This document shows, in pieces, positions 54,064 through 63,053 of a DNA stretch of 64,000 nucleotides. Source of the stretch: Anticarsia gemmatalis (taxonomy: Eukaryota > Arthropoda > Insecta > Lepidoptera > Erebidae). Every line of letters begins with the position of its first letter. The stretch's first letter is position 1. A model generated the notes under the pieces. The model saw only the letters and a list, made by a program, of their open reading frames with translations, ran no database searches and was not told where the DNA came from. The stretch spans positions 11,767,597-11,831,596 of the forward strand of contig NC_134758.1 of assembly GCF_050436995.1 (NCBI RefSeq). The letters run 5' to 3'. Both the position numbers and the translations under genes were made by a program.

Positions 54064-55430
54064 GTTATGAATACACAATGATTGATTTGATTACGAATTG
54101 TTTGAATAGTACTGTTTATGAATAATTCAGAAATGATAGTTTCAAATTCGGTTTTCATATAAGTATTTTATGGAATGAGTAATTTCTTGATTTAACATTA
54201 AAGTCTTTTATTTTAAGTGGCCATTTTTGTGTTGGTGTTAGAAACAATCTGAAGCTTTAAGGCACCCGTGAGAAAAGCGATAATAATGTTAAAAAATATA
54301 TGTTTTTTTTTTAATTCAATCATTTTGTCAATTAAATTACATTTCTGCTAAAACAATTATCTTTCAAACAAAGCAGGGAGCATAGACACGACAGACAAAC
54401 AGACAGACGGACAAATATTTACAAGTATCAACAATGTTGCCATGTTATGACGGCTCACGAATGTTTACGTAAAACAATCGTTAAATACTGTTAGTTTGTA
54501 ATTAACTTGTTTGATTATTACGTTATTTTTAACTGAACTTGGGTGAACCTGGTAATACTGGCTGTTTATGGTGATGCCTTTGCCCTGTTTTGTTATAAAC
54601 TGTAAATTCATGACCAGCTTTTTTTAACCGACTTGAAAAAAGTAGGATACCTATGCTCAATTCAACGCGATTTTTTTACTTGTTTCCCGATCTCTCAGAC
54701 ATACAGAAATCGATATTTAATCAACCAACACATTTTTCAATAGTCAAATAATTGTACTGTCGGATTAAATAAATAGAAAATACTGCTACATCTTTTGAAA
54801 GGAACACAATATATTACACATGTCCAAACACAAATTCTACCAAATAAAATGGTTGTAACTTGTAATCCGAAACTTACAAGGAAAATAAGCCATACATTAC
54901 AAAATACAACTAAACGCACAGCCAAAGAAAGGCATTAAATTAAACTAAGAGCCATAATCCTCAAAATTATTTCAATTTAAAAACTCCACATTGTCATTTT
55001 AACCGCAAATAATTTTGTCAACTACCAAAAAGTATCGATACATCGAACTAAATCGTCCTAAATAAACCATTAAAGGAATAAAAGAAAAAACACAACAATT
55101 TGTTACAAAGAAAAATACACTCTAATGTCAAGAAGTAAAGTTCAAAATCTTTTATTGAAAGAATAAGGATCATATTTATGAATGGCCAGTGATGTTCGTA
55201 TTTCGAAAAAAAGGGTTCTTTTTGTTGCCACGATGTCTGCCGTAAATCGTCATCCATTGAGAACCGGCGACTCAAGAAGCAAAAAAAAAATACAAAACCA
55301 TCATGGCGACTAACTACCTGCTATTAAATATTGAATGACTTGTAATATTTCTGGTCGAGTTTTAAGACATTTTAGAGAATTTCGTTCCCAGAATTTTGGT
55401 TGTAAATAGACTTCCGTTGATATTAACGTA
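54064..55430. other. AT-rich stretch without recognised feature
   Basis: GACAGACAAACAGACAGACGG at about 54390 is a Helitron-type primer-like tract without ends. Near 54625-54660 AACCGACTTGAAAAAAGTAGG resembles a common moth repeat word. No gene. Confidence 0.42.
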
Positions 55431-55605
55431 CTAGCAGCCCGTCATTTCCTCGCCCGGTTTATAAGACTTTACACTAAAACCTTTCTCGGGATTTGCTCTA
55501 TCTATTTGTAAAAACCGCATGTAAATCTGTTCAGTAGATTCTGAGGTTATCGCAAACAGACAGACGAACGTGGCGAGAGACTTTATTTTATAATCATAAA
55601 ATACC
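55431..55605 (-). mobile_element. Helitron-type element, fourth family
   Basis: CTAGCAGCCCGTCATTTCC (inverted CTAG end next to A), TAAAAACCGCATGTAAATC, GGTTATCGCAAACAGACAG and ACGAACGTGGCGAGAGAC. Parallels the decayed copy at 41750-41885. The right boundary is approximate. Confidence 0.52.
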
Positions 55606-56077
55606 GTCAATACCGTGATAGTCATGTCGGGATATTTGAAGGTTTGAACCACATTGGTATATATTAAAAGATTATTTTTCTTTTTATTAAGATTCCAGAT
55701 TTAGACGAAAATAATTTGAAAGAAGACTGCCTAGTCACAATCATTACAAAAACTAAACTATGTTTTTTATATCAAAAGAGCGACAGCTACTAACAAAAAC
55801 GTTAACTCGCCCAGCAAACCATAAAAACGAGTTGTTTTTTGTCACACGAGACAGTGTGTTTGATTTCGCTTTTATCCTCTTTTAAGTAATGCTCTAGTTT
55901 AGCATTTAGATAGTTGTATTTGCTACTATCAGTAAGAAAAATACATATTTTCCGACTATAGATTTGTATATGAGGTGTACCCATCTTATTGCCTAAGTTA
56001 CCTGCTTATCATTTAAAAGCAACAAAAGTAAATACTTTAGTAACTATTTTAAATTGAAACGCGTAGACTTAAATATG
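55606..56077. other. AT-rich stretch without recognised feature
   Basis: No gene or repeat recognised. Confidence 0.48.
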
Positions 56078-56230
56078 TAGCTTCTGTTAGCGATGTCGTC
56101 GGCGTAAAAACACTTCCCGAGGTGAAAAGTATAACATTTCACAAAAGTCTAAACAGTAATTATTGCGTGCTAGAGTAACAAACATACATATATCCTCACA
56201 AACTTTCGTATTTATTATAATAAATAGGAT
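56078..56230 (-). repeat. Helitron-type repeat, third family
   Basis: TAGCTTCTGTTAGCGATGTCG at the left, GCGTGCTAGAGTAACAAAC and CCTCACAAACTTTCGTATTT at the right. It gives the best view of the family's inverted 5' half; the end AATAAATAGGAT is altered. Confidence 0.48.
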
Positions 56231-56701
56231 ATATTTCTTTACACATATATGAAAATGGATATCTGTGCTTTTGTCCAATGATATGCCTTTGCTATCTCCT
56301 AGAAAAGTTTCTCAAATGACCACAAGAACAAAATAAAAGATCATTGTCAAGCCATCTACTTCTTTTTAAATTACAGCAATTTCCAGACCCTAGAGACAAT
56401 CGCACACCAAATTGCATTGTAAACCAGACCACGATGAAAGTATTAGAATTCATTGCTCCACAATTTATGGACCCCAGAGGATCAAGCTCTCGTCTTACAA
56501 CGCTTTAGAAATATATTTAATTACATTTTAAAAGTTCTGAAGAATACGGTATCTAATTATAAGAGAATTTTATGAATACTTAAGTATTTAATATTTAATT
56601 AAACGTGTAATAAATCATAAAATACATTCTTATAAGCAGTTAAAGTGATATTTGGTGAAAATAAAGGGTAATTTTTTCAGCAATTTAATAGTTAATGCTA
56701 A
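56231..56701. other. AT-rich stretch without recognised feature
   Basis: No gene or repeat recognised. Confidence 0.48.
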
Positions 56702-56776
56702 AGATCAGAGCACGCCACTTGGAACTACCCAACTACCCCAACTTCCTTTGCTTCAATCACATTCATACATACATCT
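56702..56776 (-). repeat. Interspersed repeat R, inverted copy 2
   Basis: GAGCACGCCACTTGGAACTA, CAACTACCCCAACTTCC and ATTCATACATACATC are the reverse complement of the centre and tail of the 12140 unit, with the middle part (GGTCTCTGCC) missing. Confidence 0.5.
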
Positions 56777-57189
56777 TATCATACAGGACTACCGGACCTT
56801 TTGGCAAGACAACATCACCGATGTTATGTCTTTCTAGGACGTCATTTTGTGTTTTTAATTTTGTATTTAATATCTCTTAAAAGCAACTAATGGTATGTAA
56901 ATACTTCAAATTATTTCATGTAAATGTTTTGGAGTCTACACACAAAGTCGCCGTCTCAACGTCTCATGTCAACTTGAAAACAGCGACATGTTTTTACGAA
57001 TCGTAGGGTTCCTTTAAAATAAAGACCCGCCGACATCAATGTCGCCAGACCCATGTTATGCCATTAAGTGGGCGATTTTTGTTTGTAAACAAATATCTAC
57101 ATATAATAATAACTGAAACACTTTAGGAAAAGCCATTAACCATTTCAAGTAAATTTCGTCAAGTACAGCGACATTAGTGCCTGTACGTA
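56777..57189. other. Unique DNA with repeated GTCGC/GCGAC words
   Basis: AAGTCGCCGTCTC, AACAGCGACATG, GACATCAATGTCGCCAG and TACAGCGACATTAG occur between 56940 and 57180. They may be scraps of one foldback element; not resolved. No gene. Confidence 0.38.
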
Positions 57190-57330
57190 TGCCGTTACAA
57201 AAGTGCAACCTACGTCTTAATGAAAAGAATTTTATGAATGCGACAATGTGTAAGTGCGAGAGAGACTCCGATAAACGACATGACTTAGTTCACACGTTTC
57301 AAATAGCCCGAGTACAGAATAATATAGTAC
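57190..57330 (+). repeat. Interspersed repeat X, copy 2
   Basis: CTACGTCTTAATGAAAAGAA, CGACAATGTGTAAGTGCGAG, ACGACATGACTTAGTTCACACG and TTCAAATAGCCCGAGTA align with 44464-44605. Confidence 0.58.
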
Positions 57331-57814
57331 TAAAACTAAAAAAAAAACACATCACTAATTTACGGTCCTTTACCAATGAGAAATAATAGATTTAACTGCC
57401 AATATAAATGATCTTTATTTAAACACAGATCAGAGTTTGATCGTAAATTATCATTATGGTCTATTACTTATTTCTTTATAGGGTTTTTATGGGGTATCTT
57501 ATGGCTATAACACTTAGCGTTGTTAAAAATATTCAGTGGTAAAAGCTTCAGTTTTATGGTGTAGGGTCTTTAGCTTTAATGGGTCTTTAGCGCTGTAACG
57601 TACGATTCCATTTTAGACCCGTTTTTTTGGACCGCAACGCCTATTAAACCCAAAATAGCTAGAGATATTATTTTAATTTCGACGCTAATTAGTCATTAGA
57701 AATTTGCTAAGAGCGTTTTATTATAACAAAATGAAAATACCACAGCAGTATTTAGTTCGGATCGAAAATCAAATTCGAGATGTCGTGATCTAGTAAAATT
57801 TGTTAAATACTTTT
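57331..57814. other. AT-rich stretch without recognised feature
   Basis: No gene or repeat recognised. Confidence 0.48.
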
Positions 57815-58040
57815 ATTGAGGGCATATAGATTTATTATCACTTGCTCTAATGGTGAAGGAAAACATTGTGAGGGAACCTTGCATGCCTGGATTTTTTTTA
57901 CGGTATGCCTATGCATGCCCTCAAGAAATTCCCAACCCGCACTTGGCCAGCGTGGTGGACTCAAGTCCTAACCGCTCCCTCGTTTGGGAGAAGACCTTTG
58001 CCCAGCAGTGGCACAGTAATGGGATAAAAAAGGGTACTTT
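57815..58040 (+). repeat. SINE family C, 5'-truncated, rearranged body
   Basis: CTTGCTCTAATGGTGAAGG, AAAACATTGTGAGGGAACC, CCGCACTTGGCCAGCGTGG and TTTGCCCAGCAGTGGCAC. TTTTATTGAGGGCATA, normally in the middle, here stands before the body, and GGTATGCCTATGCATGCCC replaces it: a subfamily shared with 60036-60283. Confidence 0.75.
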
Positions 58041-58079
58041 TTAATCCAGGTAAAATGCAAGCAATAGTTGTTAATATTA

Positions 58080-58283
58080 GGTAGGGGAAAAAGTCATTTC
58101 GCATTATAGTATGTATGAACTTGTAGTAAAATCTCTTTGGCTTCAAGAATCACAAATGAGTCCACTGTTCATCAGGTTTCTTTCAGTGAGCTCGTGAGGT
58201 ACCCAAATATCGAGCTTTTTTGTGTAGAGAAAAGAATTTATTACAAGTTCATACGTAAATGCGAAAAGACTTTTTCTCCGACC
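58080..58283 (-). mobile_element. Mariner deletion derivative, copy 2
   Basis: TA flanks (58078-58079, 58284-58285). Terminal repeats GGTAGGGGAAAAAGTCATTT and, inverted, GGTCGGAGAAAAAGTCTTTT. The minus-strand frame contains WVPHELTERNLMNS and ICDS, the same transposase segment as at 34277-34348, here read without the TGA, because the frame runs on from flanking DNA. The internal junctions agree with copy 1, so the pair descends from one deleted founder rather than from separate deletions. Confidence 0.88.
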
Positions 58284-58285
58284 TA

Positions 58286-58726
58286 ATATTAATGGAAGTA
58301 AAATTTCGCTGCAAGTGAAGCCACAGGGGTCAGCAAGTAACATTAGTTTGTACAATAAATAGCTACCGGTACACCATCGGTTAGGCAGACGTGAGTGGGT
58401 GGTAACAAATTAGAACATATTACATGGTTCTTTAGTTAATTTACAATGCTATAGTTATCTACTGGGTAATTAAGGTACAAGGAACAGCTAATTGTTGAGA
58501 CGAATGGTTGTTGATGAAATTAAGACGTAGAACATTGTAGGCGTTGAACTGAAATATTTTTGATAGACTTGAGTTGGTAGTTTAGTAGTGAAAAAGTTTG
58601 ATATTAACCTAGATTTAGTTCCGTAATTTAATTTTTATTTCAACTGATCTAAAAGTGTCATGATTTAAATTTTTAAAGTGTATGTCATAGGCTATTTACA
58701 TCCTCATTTTGGACAAATATTCTAAA
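58286..58726. other. AT-rich stretch without recognised feature
   Basis: AAATTTCGCTGCAAGTGAAG, CCACAGGGGTCAGCAAGTAA (58301-58340) resembles a decayed plus-strand LEP1 3' end. No gene. Confidence 0.42.
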
Positions 58727-58978
58727 CTAACTGACCCGCGCAATACGCTTGCGTCACATAAGAAAGAATAGATCATATTATTCCCCGTTTTTGTAACATT
58801 TTTTACTAGACCTCTGCCTCCATTCGTCGTAGCGTGATGTTATATAGCTAGCCGTCCTCAATAAATAGGCTAACTAACAGTAAAATATTTTTATCAATTC
58901 GCACCAGTAAGTTCCTGAGATTAGCGCGTTCAAACAAGCAAACAAACAAACTCTTCAGCTTTATAACCTTAGTATAGA
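58727..58978 (-). mobile_element. LEP1-like Helitron, inverted copy
   Basis: CTAACTGACCCGCGCAATACG at the left (inverted CTAG changed to CTAA) to AACCTTAGTATAGA at the right (inverted TC start). Includes GAGATTAGCGCGTTCAAAC and three CAAA units. The central part contains substitutions and a short insertion. Confidence 0.86.
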
Positions 58979-59606
58979 TATAACAAAACAGGCTTACAGT
59001 TACCTCTATAAGGTACATTGCTAAGTACTTACAATCAGCGGTTGGTATATTTCCCTAACAGAATATCAAATAACATAATCTATGTAAATGAGTCTAACCA
59101 CGCGTATCAGATTGTTCAATTAATTATGAATTAACTAGCAAGTGAATGTGAGACGATCTAATTGAGTACAGAGATGTCGATATTCATGTAATTTGCAAAC
59201 TGACACTTTAGTTAAGTACCTCAAAATGTATGTGTGTGTGGGTGGAATTAAACCTATTTGTATGTACATAGAAGGGTAAGCAAAGATATGTTGATTAGAA
59301 AATCGTTATGCTAGCTAGACCGGCTAGTTTATTGTATTTCATATTTTACGCATCCTTAAAAAAAATATTGATTTATTTTATTTTTGCTTCAAAAGTTAAA
59401 TTGGTAATACCTCTATACGGTAATATCGGTAGTATCAAAGTGTTTTTCCTTCTTGTAACTTGGCAACAATAGTCAAAACTTTTGCTAATGGATTGCAATT
59501 ATATTGATCTAAAAAATGTATTATTTCCTCTTCATTATACGTCTGTTTAATTGCTATTAGTATTTTTTTCACCCTTACATTCATACTTACTAAGAACTAT
59601 TTTAAT
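58979..59606. other. AT-rich stretch without recognised feature
   Basis: GGTAATACCTC / GGTAATATCGG near 59403-59425 is a short direct repeat. No gene. Confidence 0.48.
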
Positions 59607-59745
59607 TTCTGCCCGCGACTTTGTCCACATAAAAAGATTTTTTTGAGGTAAAAAGTATTACTCCAGGTCAAAAACTATCTGTATAAGTGTACATATACTC
59701 ATAACAATCCGTTCGGTAGTTTGGTGATAGAGGGAATAAGTATAG
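59607..59745 (-). repeat. Helitron-type repeat piece, third family
   Basis: CTGCCCGCGACTTTGTCCAC, AAAAGTATTACTCC and ACAATCCGTTCGGTAGTTTG match, inverted, the 3' half of the family (compare CCGCGACTTTGTCCACGTGG at 40547). The CTAG terminus is lost. Confidence 0.45.
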
Positions 59746-60035
59746 ATTAAACTATTACGTATCAGGAAAAAAATAGTAATGAGATCTTTAACAAACACTA
59801 ATTTAAAATCTCCTTTCCACCAAAACTGCTTAACCAGCTATTGAGCATTCTTCTCCACATAGTTAAGGTTTAAATAGTCGTAAGATTACAGTGATCGATG
59901 GTGACATACGTCATTATGGATGTGAAGTGCCATGGGATATACTTTCACCATAGTTAAGGTGATTGAGTGGATTGTCGCTACTGAATTACGAATAGAATAG
60001 GATATTAGATGTGTAAGTTTGTTGTAGTTCTGTAT
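59746..60035. other. AT-rich spacer
   Basis: No gene or repeat recognised. Confidence 0.48.
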
Positions 60036-60283
60036 AAGTCTGAGGCAACACCAATGACTTTTCGAAGATGTTTGTATTAAAAATAATTATCATTTGCTCT
60101 AACGGTGATGGAAAACGGCGTGACGAAACCTTGCATGCCTAGATTTTTTTTACGGTATGCCTATGCATGCCCTTAAGAAATTCCAAACACTTGGCCAGCG
60201 TGGTGGACTCAAGGCCTAAACCCTCCTTCGTTCGGGTGGAGACCTTTGCCCAGTAGTGAGACAGTAACGGGTTAAAAGGAAAT
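60036..60283 (+). repeat. SINE family C, head missing
   Basis: GAGGCAACACCAATGACTTT, TTTGCTCTAACGGTGATGG, GTATGCCTATGCATGCCC, CACTTGGCCAGCGTGGTGG and TTTGCCCAGTAGTGAGACAG. It starts just downstream of where box B would be. Confidence 0.75.
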
Positions 60284-61232
60284 TTATAACCTAGCCTAAT
60301 TTTGTTTTTTATTCAGATTTTTAGATATTGGGTAATAAGTGTTTATGTGTAATTTTTACGCTTTGCTATCCTATAAATTCACTAAAACTCTTTTATAATT
60401 CCCAATCATCATTCAAAATTTACCTAACTACCCACACAAATACCTCAGGTATAACAAAATACTTGCAAATCATACAACATATAAAAGTGGTTATAAATTA
60501 ACGACTTACACTTGAGTATATAATATAATTAATTTTATAGGGTCCCTTCTGCAATGGCGGCCGCAGTGCCCTTCGCTTGCGGAAATATCCTCTTAATTAA
60601 GTTATTGGACCATTATAGAGGGACGATATTATGGCGACGAGTGAAGAATATTGTAGGACTTTGAGAAATTAGAGCTAAAAATTATGTGAACTTTTCAAGA
60701 TGGACATTATATTGTTTTTTAACTAACTGATATTTTATTTAACCGCAAATGTTTATATAGTCGTTTTTTAGATCTTTGAAATGTACAGGTCTCACAAATT
60801 AATACAGTATAATGAAGAAACATCTATTTTAAGCACTCCAACATAGCTTCTGTGAGATTAGAGAAAAACAGAATTTGGTCCGGACTCAGTCCAAAGTTTA
60901 TTGCCTGAAAACAGAATCTAAAACCATTTTTTTCAGTTTTTGAAAAGCTCCGGTTATTTACAACTCAGTGACTTAAATAGGCTAATTAAAATAGGCAGTG
61001 AAAATATTTCGTCAAAAGCAGTCTAAAAAGTATTGAATTCCATTCCCACAGTGGGTATAATTAGCAAATATCACACAAACCGCACACTACAGTGATAGAT
61101 AATTTAGCTATTACAGTATAATATCGATCGGTAAAGGTGAATCGATTGAAGATAACCTCGCGTGACCTACTTTCGTAAGCTTAGGTCTCAATTGAAGTAC
61201 TATCTCTCTTTGTACATAGGACAGGTCTTAAA
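60284..61232. other. Unique DNA; CpG-richer block 60540-60640
   Basis: GCAATGGCGGCCGCAGTGCC, TTCGCTTGCGGAAATATCC and ATTATGGCGACGAGTG; two ATGGCG words of YY1/Pho type with CTTAATTAAG between. No gene. Confidence 0.42.
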
Positions 61233-61430
61233 TCTATACTGATTATAAAACTGAAGAATTTGTTTGTATGAACGCGCTTATCTTAAGAACTAAAGGTTCG
61301 AATTGAAAAATGTTTTTGGTGTTGAATAGTACTTTTATTGAGGTTGCAAGCAAAAAGCGCGCTGTCTAATAGAAGTGGAGCAGCAATAAACAAATGTTAA
61401 ATAAGGAAAACCAAATTTGGTGAGACGATA
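61233..61430 (+). mobile_element. LEP1-like Helitron, strongly diverged
   Basis: TCTATACTGATTATAAAACTG, GAATTTGTTTGTATGAACGCG, CTTATCTTAAGAACTAAAGG and TTTATTGAGG follow the family order with many substitutions. The 3' hairpin and CTAG were not found, so the right boundary is a guess. Confidence 0.62.
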
Positions 61431-61705
61431 TGGTCTTTAACTTAATTGACTGGTACTATAAGTACGTAAGTAAGTAAAACACAGCTTATTACAACAACAA
61501 AATATTTTTTTTCATTTTTTATTAGCATTTTATGTGTCCGACTGCTAGACATGTGTCGCCTTTTTCAAAAACATTTTACCTAGTAATATTGTGGTCATTT
61601 AGGTGAACATTTTACCTAGAAATCTGTCTATATACGTTCATAAATTCAAGTCTTCCTATTTAAAAGGGGTTCTACACAGACAAAGTACCGAGCTACAACA
61701 ATTCG
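61431..61705. other. AT-rich stretch without recognised feature
   Basis: ACATTTTACCTAGTAATATT and ACATTTTACCTAGAAATCTG (about 61570 and 61609) are a short direct repeat. No gene. Confidence 0.45.
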
Positions 61706-61828
61706 TAGTGAACATTGCAGTCAGTACATAAAAGGTACGATGTAGGTTCAAGGAAGCGTGTTCGTGTCGCAGAACACACGGTCAGTGGGTTCGAAACGGT
61801 GTTGGGTTTCGGCCAACAATGTTCACTA
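61706..61828. repeat. Inverted-repeat-bounded, hairpin-rich segment
   Basis: TAGTGAACATTG (61706-61717) and CAATGTTCACTA (61817-61828) are exact reverse complements bounding about 123 bases. Inside are GTGTTC...GAACAC and CGAAAC...GTTTCG pairs. It may be a small MITE; no target duplication or second copy was seen. Confidence 0.5.
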
Positions 61829-62191
61829 ACTATATACGAGTAAGGTTATGTATGGTGGCACGGGAGTTTGGTTACAAAGAACATTTTGATGAAGAAAGTG
61901 TTGAAATTTTGCTGTAATTTGGTTTTGAAGTGTATGTTTGATATTTAATGTGATTTGATAGTAAACATATTGCTTGCTAATTAGAATTGTAGTATTTATT
62001 TCCATATTGTACTTAATGCTAAAGTCATTTTTACACAATTAAAATCAAAGAAAATATAGTACGAGTATGTATGTGTGGCATGTGTGCGTGCGTAGTGGTT
62101 TATTAAAATCAGCGATTATGAAGCAATGTCGATGTCAGCTAAGCTCGAACTATCAAAAGGAAAAAAACTTGGTTTCTCTTCCATCTTGTTT
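61829..62191. other. AT-rich stretch without recognised feature
   Basis: No gene or repeat recognised. Confidence 0.48.
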
Positions 62192-62290
62192 AAGATCGCA
62201 CAAATAATTGTTCCGTGTGGGAATCGAACTCACGACCTCCCGACGCAATAGTAGCGGCGTGGCGACCTAAACCACTGCGCCACGGAGGCA
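62192..62290 (-). repeat. SINE family A, head only
   Basis: Minus strand: GCCTCCGTGGCGCAGTGG, TTTAGGTCGCCACGCCGC, GGGAGGTCGTGAGTTCGATTC and CACACGGAACAATTATTTG; the body stops after GCGATC. Box A and box B are both close to consensus, the best preserved promoter in the family here. Not a functional tRNA: the 3' acceptor side runs into SINE body. Confidence 0.78.
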
Positions 62291-62699
62291 GATAGTTTAA
62301 AATTTCCTGTATTTCTACTAAAATATATTCTAAACAACAAACAAACAATTCAATGTTTAAAACATAGGACAGAAGTAATAAATAATAACAAAAAGTGCGC
62401 GCGCAGACGTCACATTGTGCGCTGGGACAGGACAATGGCCGCGCGCTGTGACTGTCAGACCCACACGTAGACTGGCTAAAGATAATATCTAGCTAGGAAT
62501 GCCTAGAAATGCCTAGGAATACTCGCTGAGATACTAGATTATGAAACTGTAGGGAATGATTGTTTTAGATAGTTCAATCGTGGTCTAAATGCTTGGTTCG
62601 GATTTTGGTGCTATTTTAACTTTTTTTTAAATTTGGTTGCGTCAAATACAGTTATATTAGTAAACCTGTTAGTCTTTTCAGCTAGATTTAGAAACTGAT
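62291..62699. other. Spacer with CpG-rich block 62395-62460
   Basis: AGTGCGCGCGCAGACGTCAC and ATGGCCGCGCGCTGTGAC contain a CRE-like GACGTCA and an imperfect GCGCGC dyad. Near 62494-62523 AATGCCTAG repeats at about 10-base spacing. No gene. Confidence 0.42.
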
Positions 62700-62709
62700 A
62701 TTAGGAATG

Positions 62710-63044
62710 ATAGCCGAGCAGAGCAGTGATAGCCGAGTGGTTTAAGTTGGCACCTCCCACGCAAGTGGTCGCAGGTTCGAATCCGAGGCAACACACCAAT
62801 GACTTTTCGAAGTTATGTGTGTATTAGAAATAATTATCACTTGCTCTAACGGTGAAGGAAAACATCGTGAGGAAACCTTGCATGCCTAAAATTTGTTTAA
62901 TACATTTATTGAGGGCATGCAAAGTCCCCAACCCGCACTTGGCCAGCGTGGTGGACTCAAGGCCTAACCCCTCCCCCTCGTTTGGGAGGAGACCCTTGCC
63001 CTGCAGTGGGACAGATATGGGTTATTAAAAAAAAAAAAAAAAAA
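62710..63044 (+). repeat. SINE family C, young full-length insertion
   Basis: The 10-base ATTAGGAATG (62700-62709) before the element is repeated after its A18 tail (63027-63044; copy at 63044-63053, its first A shared with the tail). The head GATAGCCGAGTGGTTTAAG, preceded by a partial extra ATAGCCGAG, and box B GCAGGTTCGAATCC are intact. Then AATGACTTTTCGAAGTTATG, CTTGCTCTAACGGTGAAGG, CCGCACTTGGCCAGCGTGG and GGGAGGAGACCCTTGCCC. Perfect target duplication, long pure A-run and intact pol III boxes indicate a recent, possibly polymorphic insertion. Confidence 0.93.
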
Positions 63045-63053
63045 TTAGGAATG

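Noticed and set aside
58143..58355. 70-codon frame as a mariner transposase gene
   Set aside because: Only a short internal transposase segment is present; the DNA-binding and catalytic residues are missing and the start lies in flanking sequence.
62192..62290. Functional tRNA gene on the minus strand
   Set aside because: Boxes A and B are good, but the sequence continues as SINE family A and does not close an acceptor stem.
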